Assembly: GCA_011033025.1 (NCBI GenBank)
Contig: WFMF01000018.1
Span: forward strand, 620,001 to 684,000
Length of the DNA stretch: 64,000 nt
Direction: 5' to 3'
Source: Beroe forskalii
Taxonomy: Eukaryota; Ctenophora; Nuda; Beroida; Beroidae
Below the pieces are notes generated by a model, which saw only the letters and a program-made list of their open reading frames with translations, ran no database searches and had not been told where the DNA came from. The translations under genes were made by a program, and so were the position numbers. Below are positions 45,872-56,650 of the stretch, piece by piece; the stretch's first letter is position 1, and every line of letters begins with the position of its first letter.

Positions 45872-47189
45872 TTTGCTTGCGTCTTACGCACACGAGAGAA
45901 GTGCGCACCCATGCCGACGGTACAACTAGGTAATCCCTCATTTCATGAATTGTTTTTGTAGGTACCTACTCATTATCAGCGTTCGTATTTAATATTTTTG
46001 ATAGCAGCTACCTTATCTATATTCCTACTCTAGCGTAGATTTCATCGACTAGCTTCCTAACAAAGGTTCTATTATCTTCTTAACAAATTTTAGGACATTT
46101 TTTGAATCTACAGGCTACAGTACCTACAGTATATTTCCCATTTCTCGAATTTATAATTTTCCACAACACAATGTTGTGCTTGATGTATCCGCAATATTAC
46201 ATTGCTTTTCAGCTTCAGATCGAGATAAACATAGGTACATATGATTGCCTTTCCCATTATTTGCTGGGTAATGAGTAATCATTAGACATTAATTCTGTCC
46301 TGAAAGTGTCGGTATGGCCAGCATCTGTGTCAAATATGTGACAGTTTTATTACGTCTGTCATGTCTGAATAATAATTTATTATAGCCTTGCTATATTGCA
46401 ACTTATTGTAAATTAACGTCCCTAGCATAAATAACCAATAACCATAGCAGTCTGTATTTGCGCCTAAATCGTATATTAGTATATTCTACTGTATGTTTGT
46501 CTTTGTCTTTTTTGTCTCTTAGATTATCATCTTGCCTGTCTACATGACAAAACTAGTCTGTGTTGCGTATATCACAGCTCATATTGCCAGTCAACTTACG
46601 AAACTGTGTTTTTAATTTTTATAGTTGTTTGTTCGTCTGTATTGCTCATATAGTAACCATCTTACTGTCTGTAATTGATTTTTGTATGTAAGTGTAGTAT
46701 CAATCATGTAAGTACCTAATGCCTGTACCTGCTGTGCCGTTGTTTTGATAAATTTTGAGAGAACCTGTCCGTTCTAAATTACTGAATAACCTTTAATCAA
46801 CATATTTCATTCATTATTCTGTGAAATATATATAAATTTAGTTTTAGGATACATAGAATTTTCGTCCCTATCTGCCTTATTGTTCAGCAACAAGGCAAGG
46901 AGGGTTAGAAATGGACTCATCCTGAACGTCACGAAAGGCGGCCACATCGGAAAATTAGTTTATGGATTGTGTGTATTACTGTGCGAACAGTTTATAAATC
47001 GTGAACTCACGAAGCACGTGCTATGAAATTACGCAAAATTTTAGAAATTTGTTTAAATTTTTACGAAAAGTTACAGAAAAATTGAAATAAGAAAGAAGTG
47101 TACCTATACCTAATAAAGTTCAAGTTTTAGAGAGGAGGTACAGAATTGATTGAGAATTTTGAGTTACAGAGTATTAGTAGTCAGTAGTC
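45872..47189. other. No supported gene
   Basis: AT-rich, no repeats beyond short words. A small inverted pair around GCCTTATTGTTCAGCAACAAGGC lies at about 46882-46904. Confidence 0.4.
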
Positions 47190-47555
47190 AAAGAGATGTG
47201 AAAGAGAGTTGAAAAATATGTGAAAAGGGAGTTGAAAGAGAGTTGAAAGAGAAGTAAAAAGAAGTATAGAGATTTTAAAAAATTGAAAAAAGTTGAAATC
47301 GAAGTGAGTCTTGAAAGAGAAATTAAAGAGAGTTGAAAAAGAGGTGAAAGAGAGTTGATAGAGATATGAAAAGTGTTGAAAGAGAGTTCAAGAGAAGTGA
47401 AAGAGAAGTGAAAGAGAAGTGAAAGAGAAGTGAAAGAGAGTTGAAAAAGAAGTGAAAGAAGGTTGAAAAAGAAGTGAAAGAGAGTTGAAGGAGATGTGAA
47501 AAAGAGTTGAAAGAGAAGTCAAAGAGAAGTCAAAGAGAGTTGAAAAGATGCCTAT
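47190..47555. repeat. Purine-rich tandem repeat, block 1
   Basis: Degenerate repeats of GTGAAAGAGAGTTGAAAGAGAA-type words (about 10-bp register), almost pure A/G on the plus strand. The stretch 47262-47400 is repeated nearly exactly at 48541-48680. Confidence 0.85.
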
Positions 47556-48370
47556 AACTTAGTTTCTGAGCATTTTAGGGCATATGTTTATTTACAAGTT
47601 GTATATAAACATACCAATTGCGGTTCTTTTGAGCTACAAACGAAGTGTCTATGACCTTCCTAGCCAAAAATATGAACAAATTATCAATTTGGAGCCATAG
47701 CCTCAGCCCAAAATGCTTTTTTGGCTGTAACTTGGTTCAGAAGTATTTTAGGGCGTATGTTTGTTAACAAGTCTAATATAAACATGGCCGTTGTGATTCG
47801 TTTGAGCCCAAAATGAAGTCTCTACGACCTTCCTGGCCCGAGATATGAATTTTAAGACAGTTGCCTCAATTAAACGGGGGTCTAATCCAGTTGCTTAATT
47901 GCTCAACATAGCCAATCTGACTATTTCAGACCCCCAAAATCCCTCTATATCACACAAGAGATGTTCCAAGAACATTTCGACGGTACAAATTTTGGTCTCC
48001 ACGTCAAACTATGGATTCTGCAACCAATTTTTCCCAAATATTTCACAGCGATAATGCCCAAAAATCAGTTTTTGGCCAATAACTTAGTTTCTGAGCATTT
48101 TAGGGCATATGTTTATTCACAAGTTGTATATAAACATGCCAATTGCGGTTCTTTTGAGCTATGAACGAAGTCTCTACGACCTTCCTAGCCCAAAATATGA
48201 ACAAATTGCCAATTTTGAGCCATCGCATTGGCTCGAAATGCTTTTTGGCCTGTAACTCGATTCAGGAGCATTTGTTTGTTAACAAGTCTAATATAAACAT
48301 GGCCATTGCGATTCTTTTGAGCCCAAAATGAAGTCTCTACGACCTTCCTAGCCCAAGATACAGACTTCTA
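47556..48370. repeat. ~170-bp family members between the purine blocks
   Basis: Two tandem sets (47556-47860 and 48068-48365), each with GAGCATTTTAGGGCATATGT, AGTCTCTACGACCTTCCT and GAGATATGAA landmarks. Same family as X1/X2 and the TTAA palindrome. 48371-48534 shows nothing else. Confidence 0.8.
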
Positions 48371-48534
48371 ATTACGCGCGTCAATTAATCAATTAAAAGT
48401 GGGCGTGGTCACCTGTTCGCCACATTTTAAAAATTTCTACCCCCTCAAAGTTGTTTCCTATAATCTGAACTAACAAATTCCGATGAGAAATCCTCTACAC
48501 AATGAAAGGCATACTCAACTTTGGCTAGCTACTC

Positions 48535-49075
48535 TAGTAGAAGTAAAAAGAAGTATAGAGATTTTAAAAAATTGAAAAAAGTTGAAATCGAAGTGAGTCT
48601 TGAAAGAGAAATTAAAGAGAGTTGAAAAAGAGGTGAAAGAGAGTTGATAGAGATATGAAAAGTGTTGAAAGAGAGTTCAAGAGAAGTGAAAGAGAAGTAA
48701 AAGAGTAGTGGAAGAGAAGTGAAAAACAAGTGAAAGAGAAGTGAAAAAGACGTGAAAGAGAGTTGAAGGAGATGTGAAAAAGTTGAAAGAGAAGTCAAAG
48801 AGAAGTCAAAGAGAGTTGAAAAGATGTGAAAAGAGTTGAAAAAGAGTTGAGAAAATAAAGGAGAGTTGAAAGAGAAGTGAATTGTGAAAGAGAGTTGAAA
48901 GAGAAGTGAAAAGAAGTGAAAGAGAGTTGTAAGAAAAGTGAAAAAGATTTGAAATTGAAGTGAGAGTTGAAAGAGAGAAGAAGTAAAGAGAGTTGAAAAA
49001 GACGGTGAAAGAGAGGTGAAAGAGAAGTTAAAAAGAAGACAAAAAGAGTAAAAGAGAATTTAAAGTTACAAATAA
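48535..49075. repeat. Purine-rich tandem repeat, block 2
   Basis: Starts with a ~140-bp copy of block 1, then continues with related GAAGTGAAAGAGAAGTGAAA words. Confidence 0.85.
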
Positions 49076-49946
49076 AAGTTACTGCTATTATGAGAGTTAT
49101 GATACGGAGAGTTATGATACGGAGCTCCGCGAAATTTGATTATTGAAGAAAAAACCGGTTTAAATTCTTAAATAGCGAGTGAATTATTTCATGATAAATT
49201 ATGGAAGTGACGTCACAACAAATTCAGCATATTGTTTTTTTTTCATTTTTTAACGGCAATGTACCAGTGCCGTTACTGGTTAGAGATGATTGAGCGAGTA
49301 AGAACAAATTGACTCTTAAATTTGATCCTGAAACTTCACTTCATGAGGCCGTAATTTGGCCTTGTAATCTTCTCGATTATGCCTGTCCATGCCCAGCTTC
49401 CTACTATTTTTCAAAACATTTTTATATAATATTTCATATTACATTTGCTGCTCGCATTTCGTGAAATTCCAGTAATATGATTTCATGAATCATGATAATA
49501 ATTGATTACTCAAACTACGCTGCAATCTGTCATATTAAAGTTTCTATCTTGATTCTTGCATCCCGCATCCTATAATTTCTTTATTTGCTCAATTGTGAGT
49601 GGTCAATAATCAAGAAATCAGAAATGATGCAGATTGCAGGGCAGGTTCTCTAACCGGCAAAGATTATGGATTTGCTGATTTTTACGGCCATGGACCTATC
49701 ATGATTCACTGTCCAGCTTATATTGAATCACGAATTCATAGTCTCTTAGGATCTCAAGCCGAAAATGTGAAAAAGACAAATGACTCAAAGCTCAACAAAG
49801 CCATAAAAATAGATAATTAATTTGATTTCACTGCTTGATCGTAAAAGGGTTCATGAAATTATGATATAAAAAATGTTTCGAAGTTAGGGTGACCTGAGCA
49901 TTGAACCCGAATACCAGTCAGCTAGCCGCAGAGTGCACTTCACTCA
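49076..49946. other. No supported gene
   Basis: A duplicated 15-mer (GAGAGTTATGATACG) at about 49090-49120. The 73-codon frame at 49599-49820 has no family signal. Confidence 0.4.
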
Positions 49947-50132
49947 ATGCCACTACCTACACCAAAAACTGCAAAATTCTCCGACTTGACTGATATTATA
50001 AAGGAGCACTTGCTTCATGCATATGACGAATTTCCCCCACATTATGACGAATTTCCCCCACATTATGACGAATTTCCCCCACATTATGACGAATTCCCCC
50101 ACTTTCATTTTCAAGGCCCTTTTCAGATTTAA
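49947..50132 (+). CDS. 61-codon ORF with YDEFPPH repeats
   Basis: ATG at 49947. MPLPTPKTAKFSDLTDII leads into four copies of a 21-bp repeat (about 50022-50101) encoding YDEFPPH, then HFHFQGPFQI and stop. A 21-bp period keeps the frame, but an overlapping frame (50017-50325, MTNFPHI repeats) is also open, so coding is uncertain. No family recognised. Confidence 0.3.
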   Translation: MPLPTPKTAKFSDLTDIIKEHLLHAYDEFPPHYDEFPPHYDEFPPHYDEFPHFHFQGPFQI

Positions 50133-50197
50133 CAGTACGGATAAAGGTAGTTTACACCAATTCTCCCATAATCCTCAAAAAAAACGATCTCTACTAA

Positions 50198-50245
50198 CCC
50201 TCTACAATGCCTTTTTGTATTCACAAAAAGGCGAATTGGAGAGGG
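50198..50245. other. 21-bp-stem hairpin, copy 2
   Basis: CCCTCTACAATGCCTTTTTG-T pairs with ACAAAAAGGCGAATTGGAGAGGG. Relative of 33310-33356, with the same loop size and the same A-rich 3' flank (GAAAAAATT). Confidence 0.5.
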
Positions 50246-50927
50246 AAAAAATTGGCATTTTTGTCATCAAGTGCGCGTGTAAACAGCAAAATTATACTAT
50301 TCACTTAAAAATATTTTTCGTTTGAACTAATAACAATTTGAATCGATTATTTCCTTTCAGGATGGTGAACAGTCAAAACTACACCTCCATAACGTCAGTA
50401 TTTTAACCTTTTTGACAGAGTTTTTCATTTCTGGGTATCAGTCGCAGGGAGAGATCTCTACATCAACTTCTTTCCATGAGGACTTTTTAGGTCAGCCTCG
50501 TCTTTTCACATCGAGGATTATTGGGAGCAGTTATATCAGCATGTACCTAACCTAATGAAATGAATGAGGGTGAGAGTTGGATAGTGAGAATGCTATTTTA
50601 GGGAAATCCGAAATATCATTAGAAAATCAGAGTTCAATATTTAAATTCAATTTAAATGGAAACAAATATCATCATGAATCATTCAGAATTAAAATCAAAA
50701 ATTGTGTCATGATGCCACAGGCAGAATACATATCATAATCGATTGACAAACACAGTTGACTTTGAAAATGGAATAAAAATGTGTATGGCAATCAATAATA
50801 TTTGGAGTTGATATGGATATGACTGATTTGGACAGATTATTATAGTCCGACTGTATTTGTATAGGTTTAGTCTTCATAAAAAGATAAAAGACAATAATAT
50901 ATTTCTGATTAGTCAAATGATCTATCA
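50246..50927. other. No supported gene
   Basis: AT-rich unique sequence up to the left end of the DNA transposon. Confidence 0.4.
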
Positions 50928-52411
50928 GGAATTTTCTTTATATGGTCAATATCAAATCAAACATACCCCTGTGTGACATTTTCACTTCTCCATATAAATG
51001 GCACTTTGTGACCAATCGGATGGATATATTTTCAAAACAAGAATTGTATAGCAATCTAGATGGATGAGGCATTATTTTAAAATAAAAAATAAATTCAAAA
51101 TTAGGCTTGTTGCTAGTATAATTTTAGTTTACTTTGAGTGCATTTTTTATGGATAAATCCTTTATGGATAACACCTTTTTCCCTCAATTGGGTTTATTCA
51201 AAAAATTATTGCTTGAAAAGTGTGCCAGATTTCGGGATAATTTTTGATGGATTGTTATGATTAAGGATTGATTTCTATTTCTAGTGTTGTAATTTTATGG
51301 ATAAATCTCATCAAATGCACCAAAAATGTGGATAAAAAATGTCAAGTGCTGTAATGAGAAGTGAATATCACTTATATTCTTTATTGCAATACCAACAGAC
51401 CATACAAGCATCCTGCATCATTCAGAATTAACCAAGTCGAAAAACTTTGTGCAATTTTCATGGATAACTGACAATCTCTTTCATTGGGTAGAACCAGTTT
51501 GAAGATCGGAATTTCAGACCCTCATTACTCAATAAAAAAGATAATTTTTGATTGTTTAGGGCTTTTGGCTGATGGATATGATCAAAGTGAATGTTAAATT
51601 GAGCTCATTTTGTGGATATCTCATAAAAATCCGAGCTAAAAACATGGATATCCACTTCAAAAGCTCTTATTGGGAAGGTAAAACCTTTATCCGGAAGTAT
51701 TGGGTACCTTTTAGGATGAATTGATGCCTCATTAACTGTTTCTCTTTGCTGCTATGAACAAGGTGCTATTTTTGTGGACAATTTTGGTCAAATAAATATG
51801 GAAACTTCTGTACTCATAATTGTAAACAGATTTTGGTCTAAAATGCATGAATTTTATTCGAATTAATCAAAATTTTCGACAGGTATCTGGTCCTTTATGC
51901 CATATGATCCAATATATGTTACTTTATTGCCCAGATCGATATCATTATTAATTGGTCGTCCCCAAAAATTTGAAAGGACGTCCTAATTGAATGAAATCTC
52001 ATTAACTAGTATTGTTTAGAATTTTCGAGAGTACAAGATTCACCTGAACTTAGTTATCATGGCTTAACAGCAACATTAGCTTCTGGTACTAACATAAAAT
52101 CAGAAATTATCTTACAATTCAGTTGGTTTCAGGAATTTGTGAATAAAGACAAGAATGTTTGAAATGACAAGATTAAGAAACAGAAATTCGCCGGTTTTCA
52201 TCGCGGTAATATTACAATTTAAATCAATAATCAATAATCACAATTTCTAGAACCAATTGCCACAAAATGCTGAAAGTTTGTGAATCAGGACTTAGGATTA
52301 ATTGATGATCAATTGAATTGGTTCATGATCAGAATTTTTCATGTAGGATGAATTTCATTGTATAACTTTGTGGATGGAGGGACTAATACACTAGAAGAGT
52401 CAGGAAATTAT
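50928..52411. repeat. Left subterminal region with TGGATA words
   Basis: Noncoding. ATGGATAAATC, ATGGATAACACC, GTGGATAAAAA, GTGGATATCTC and ATGGATATCCAC occur between 51.15 and 51.66 kb. Such repeated subterminal words are typical transposase-binding sites in hAT elements. Confidence 0.5.
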
Positions 52412-55400
52412 TCAACTAAATCTAAGAAAGCCTAAGCGGTTAGGGTTTGTCTCAGCTTCCCGTTTCAAACGCAAGATTGTCCTAGATGAGGCTGTGATTC
52501 TGGCTAGAGTTGTTCTCTCATGAGCAAAGGTAGAGTTGTTATCCCTTCTGTATTCCTGGAGAACTTTCTTGATAAGAGGATCGGCACATATCAGCGGGGG
52601 ACCGTTTAGGTATACAAACATCTCACGCTGAAGGCGTCGATCATCAAGTCCAGCTTCACAGTGGTTGAACCGTCTGTGATATCTCTCCATTATGGAGCCC
52701 AACGTCTCCATAAATGCCTCTGAGGAAGGAATTGTCAAACATTTCAGGAGAAGGAAAAGGATGCCCTTAAGGCACCTATCCCAATAGTCTCGGTTAACAA
52801 AAAAACATTTTGTCACCGAATCCATCGAAACTGAGAATCCACCAGCAGCTGCACGATCCTTGGCACGAAGCAGCTGATTCTTCAGCTCACTAACAGATGA
52901 TGGTGTGATATGGCTTTGGAACTGACTGGGGGCAAAGCATTTCAGAAGGGTTAGGTTATAAGTTTTTTTAGGCTGGAAGGTTGGCAAAAGTGATGGGACA
53001 GTCACATAGACAGCGTTCAGGCACTGACCATTATTGTGGGTCGGCTGCTCCTTCTCTGAAAGAAACACTTCACAGTCTGTGCACATTTCCTTACCTCTGG
53101 TCAGAAAGCTAGTCTTCGTTGTCGAAATGCCTTCCATCACGAAGTTTAAAAAACCTGCTATCTCTGGCATCAGTTGTTTTGTGTCAGTCTTCCAATAATT
53201 GTGACCAAACCAATAGTATGACAATCCGTCTGTCAGCAACGCGACCAGTCGAATGCACCTGCGAACTGCTCGTATTATCAAGAGCCTAAAACTAGTTTCA
53301 GGAGGACTGTGCCTCAGTACGTGGAGTGGTCCGGAATATGGAGATCTTCCTGCAGCCACTACATCTGCAAACGTTGAAAAAACAAACTTCTGATCAATAG
53401 TCATGTTTTCTGGGCTAGATGAGAGTTTGATGTTGCGAAAAAATTCCTGCATCATCTGGCAGAGATTGTAGTAGTCATTTATGAATAAGGTTTTGCTTTG
53501 GAATTGCAGGCTAAATGAAGTCAAAATTCGGAGCAGGTCAATCACAAATGCTAATATCAAATCAAAAGAAGGTTGAAGAAGTTGCTGATAGTATCCCCGA
53601 CAAGACGCTGCCTTGTTATGACTGGTATTACCTATATCATTCAGTGTCTCCACAATAACTTTCTTCATTTCTCTAAAATCCTCTAGTTGCTGCAAGCTGT
53701 GTTTCACGAATTTCAGCTCCTTAGGATTTTTAGGCTGGCGGACTTGAACATTCATTTGTAAGCATTTTGCAATGTAAGGCTCATAAATGACGTTTTTGAG
53801 CATTTTGGTTACCTTTTTAACCACAGTTACTACTGTGCTAACTGCTGGTGACTCATTAAGGGCATGTTTAAATACAAGTTCAATCACGTGTCCCCCATCC
53901 CACGTTTCCAATGTTGGTGTTTGGCATCCGTAATGTTGCGAAATATGGTGATTCACCTTCAAGTTCAGGTATTGTCCATCTCCCGACATTCCAACATAAC
54001 CACTAGCACCATGAGAAACCAAAATGTTCATTCCTGTCAGTAGATCAAAAATCTTTCGAGCAAGGAAATCGCCGGTAAAGGAACTACATGCAGGATGGCC
54101 CAAGTAAGCTGTTACAATAAATGGTAAGTGGAGGTTAGAGTCAAATGATGGGAAACGAATCCCAGTCAGTTGGCGGCTCCTGTTCTTCGATTTGTCCTTA
54201 TCGGCAGACACACCAAACGGCAAACAAGTTCCAAACGGAGTTGCATTACTAATGTACTCATTCATTTCTCTATGGATAACTTTATAAAAACAGTCAACGG
54301 ATTTCGGTGGAAACTGGCTTGAATGATTTTGAAAACCAATTTCTACACCCTCAAGATACCTAGCTGCACATGAATCACTGAACGATGAATAAGGACGATT
54401 GGTCTTGACATTCTCATACACCATTCGCAGTAGATTCATACCAGCTGTAGTATCCAATCTGTCATACACCCCTCGCTGATTTTGCTGCTGATTGTATGTC
54501 CTCTCATTGGCCACATGCGAGGGAAGTCTGACATGGTTTCTTAAAACCTTTTTGAAATTCCTCCATTCCGGCGTCAATACATTTCTCGCATGGTTAGTAG
54601 TGGATTGTTGTGAAACGACAACTGGAATCACGAAACCATTGCAAGATGGACAGCATCTACACATCATTCTGCTGTTTTGTCCCACATAAAAGAAAGGTAC
54701 TGCATTTGTTACATCAAGGACGGACGTGACATTTGCCAAGAGATTGAATGCATTATGAGAATATGTGTTGTGTGCAGTGGCAGCTGTGGTGTTCCGTGAG
54801 TTTGCTTGTGTAAACCCAGAATTGAGAGGAACTGACGGTCTGACTATCGCAGCCCTAGGTACACTTGAGCCATGAGTTACTGATCTAACTCGATACAAAA
54901 GCTCGTTCACACGCACTGGGTCAATGCTATTACCAAAAATTTGGCGAAAATGCGCCTCCACTTCAGGTGCAAGAGGCCTTTGAGGCAGAACTTGTGAAGG
55001 GCTGCTGTTGAAAATTTGTGATGCATGCCAGCCTGACGAGCTCGGGGTAGGGTGGGATACATTTGATCCACTGGGCTGCTGGCCTGACGAGCTCGGGGTA
55101 GGGTGAGATACATTTGATCCACTGGGCTGCTGGCCTGACGAGCTCGGGGTAGGGTGCGATACATTTGATCCACTGGGCTGCTGGCCTGACGAGCTCGGGG
55201 TAGGGTGGGATACATTTGATCCACTGGGCTGCTGGCCTGACGAGCTCGGGGTAGGGTGGGATACATTTGATCCACTGGGCTGCTGGCCTGACGAGCTCGG
55301 GGTAGGGTGGGATACATTTGATCCACTGGGCTGCTGGCCTGACGAGCTCGGGGTAGGGTGAGATACATTTGATCCACTGGGCTGCTGGCCTGACGAGCTC

Positions 55401-55759
55401 GGGGTAGGGTGGGATACATTTGATCCACTGGGCTGCTGGCCTGACGAGCTCGGGGTAGGGTGGGATACATTTGATCCACTGGGCTGCTGGCCTGACGAGC
55501 TCGGGGTAGGGTGAGATACATTTGATCCACTGGGCTGCTGGCCTGACGAGCTCGGGGTAGGGTGAGATACATTTGATCCACTGGGCTGCTGGCCTGACGA
55601 GCTCGGGGTAGGGTGAGATACATTTGATCCACTGGGCTGCTGGCCTGACGAGCTCGGGGTAGGGTGAGATACATTTGATCCACTGGGCTGCTGGCCTGAA
55701 CCGGTTTGCTGTCCTGAGATACTTGCAGGAAGACGACTCGAATTAACATATTGCAGCAT
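52412..55759 (-). CDS. hAT-like transposase-type protein (1115 aa)
   Basis: First true ATG at 55757-55759; stop at 52412. N-terminal residues about 15-245 are thirteen 17-residue Ser/Pro repeats (SGQQPSGSNVSHPTPSS). A Cys cluster CRCCPSC is near residue 380. The central part has SGDGQYLNLKVNHHI followed by TWDGGHVIELVFKHAL, the spacing of the 'DGA...CxxHxLNL' region of hAT-type RNase-H-fold proteins (KIAA1586/ZNF862 class). A second CTDCEVFL motif follows. The C-terminus SSEAFMETLGSIMERY...NGPPLICADPLIKKVL matches the hAT dimerisation/E-containing end. A single intact exon inside inverted termini suggests an active or recently active element. Domestication is possible but less likely. Confidence 0.6.
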   Translation of the reverse strand: MLQYVNSSRLPASISGQQTGSGQQPSGSNVSHPTPSSSGQQPSGSNVSHPTPSSSGQQPSGSNVSHPTPSSSGQQPSGSNVSHPTPSSSGQQPSGSNVSHPTPSSSGQQPSGSNVSHPTPSSSGQQPSGSNVSHPTPSSSGQQPSGSNVSHPTPSSSGQQPSGSNVSHPTPSSSGQQPSGSNVSHPTPSSSGQQPSGSNVSHPTPSSSGQQPSGSNVSHPTPSSSGQQPSGSNVSHPTPSSSGWHASQIFNSSPSQVLPQRPLAPEVEAHFRQIFGNSIDPVRVNELLYRVRSVTHGSSVPRAAIVRPSVPLNSGFTQANSRNTTAATAHNTYSHNAFNLLANVTSVLDVTNAVPFFYVGQNSRMMCRCCPSCNGFVIPVVVSQQSTTNHARNVLTPEWRNFKKVLRNHVRLPSHVANERTYNQQQNQRGVYDRLDTTAGMNLLRMVYENVKTNRPYSSFSDSCAARYLEGVEIGFQNHSSQFPPKSVDCFYKVIHREMNEYISNATPFGTCLPFGVSADKDKSKNRSRQLTGIRFPSFDSNLHLPFIVTAYLGHPACSSFTGDFLARKIFDLLTGMNILVSHGASGYVGMSGDGQYLNLKVNHHISQHYGCQTPTLETWDGGHVIELVFKHALNESPAVSTVVTVVKKVTKMLKNVIYEPYIAKCLQMNVQVRQPKNPKELKFVKHSLQQLEDFREMKKVIVETLNDIGNTSHNKAASCRGYYQQLLQPSFDLILAFVIDLLRILTSFSLQFQSKTLFINDYYNLCQMMQEFFRNIKLSSSPENMTIDQKFVFSTFADVVAAGRSPYSGPLHVLRHSPPETSFRLLIIRAVRRCIRLVALLTDGLSYYWFGHNYWKTDTKQLMPEIAGFLNFVMEGISTTKTSFLTRGKEMCTDCEVFLSEKEQPTHNNGQCLNAVYVTVPSLLPTFQPKKTYNLTLLKCFAPSQFQSHITPSSVSELKNQLLRAKDRAAAGGFSVSMDSVTKCFFVNRDYWDRCLKGILFLLLKCLTIPSSEAFMETLGSIMERYHRRFNHCEAGLDDRRLQREMFVYLNGPPLICADPLIKKVLQEYRRDNNSTFAHERTTLARITASSRTILRLKREAETNPNRLGFLRFS
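55031..55693. repeat. Thirteen 51-bp in-frame repeats in the hAT-like gene
   Basis: Perfect 51-bp period. The only difference seen among copies is one base (GTGGGATAC, GTGAGATAC or GTGCGATAC on plus). On the coding strand this is the third base of one Ser codon (TCC, TCT, TCG), so all copies encode the same 17 residues. Confidence 0.95.
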
Positions 55760-56199
55760 GCTGCGATTTCCACTACTTTGTATCACTACAGACCAGCTTA
55801 CGTGTCTTCCCCTGAAATTTAAATATTCCTATATTCGGTCTCACACGGCAGTAATTAGGAATGAATACCAATTTTATCATCGATATTTGAGCACAGCCAA
55901 GATTCGACTTCGAAAAATCAGCAACCAAAATGGCGAAGAAACATTATTTTAATGAGGATTATATATACTGTGGTACGATTATACAAGGGATGCAATACAT
56001 TGAAATTTCAAAAGCCAGACTGGTGGAAATTTAGAAAGCTCTTGTAATTGTCATGGTTTCATTTTTTTTCCAGTAAATTTATGGTCTAACCACCTATTTT
56101 TCGGGGACAGATGTGTGTCTATGAAGAGTACCTAGTTTATATTTGAATGCTCGATATAATAAGTACTTGGCCGAGATTTCAGGTAAAAGACACGTCTTG
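55760..56199. other. Upstream region of the hAT-like gene
   Basis: AT-rich, presumably promoter and 5' UTR. No motif I can support. Confidence 0.4.
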
Positions 56200-56650
56200 C
56201 TGAGGCTCTGCCCCTTTCCCTGCTGAGGCTCTGCCCCTTTCCCTGCTGAGGCTCTGCCCCTTTCCCTGCTGAGGCTCTGCCCTTTCCCTGCTTGAGGCTC
56301 TGCCCCTTTCCCTGCTGAGGCTCTGCCCTTTCCCTGCTGAGGCTCTGCCCCTTTCCCTGCTGAGGCTCTGCCCCTTTCCCTGCTGAGGCTCTGCCCCTTT
56401 CCCTGCTGAGGCTCTGCCCCTTTCCCTGCTGAGGCTCTGCCCCTTTCCCTGCTGAGGCTCTGCCCCTTTCCCTGCTGAGGCTCTGCCCCTTTCCCTGCTG
56501 AGGCTCTGCCCCTTTCCCTGCTGAGGCTCTGCCCCTTTCCCTGCTTGGGCTCTGCCCCTTTCCCTGCTGAGGCTCTGCCCCTTTCCCTGCTTGGGCTCTG
56601 CCCCTTTCCCTGCTGAGGCTCTGCCCCTTTCCCTGCTTGGGCTCTGCCCC
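56200..56650. repeat. 23-bp minisatellite, about 20 units
   Basis: Unit CTGAGGCTCTGCCCCTTTCC + CTG, with TTGG and length variants near 56280, 56320 and 56545-56640. On the minus strand the unit lacks stops, so frames of 200 and 162 codons appear (AEPQQGKGQSLSRERGRA). This is the same non-multiple-of-3 artefact as in the 20-bp satellite. Confidence 0.95.

Noticed and set aside
54907-55773. 288-codon alternative frame QASSPVDQMYLTLPRAR repeats
   Set aside because: Overlapping frame of the 51-bp repeat; the other frame continues into conserved hAT-like sequence and shows synonymous-only variation.
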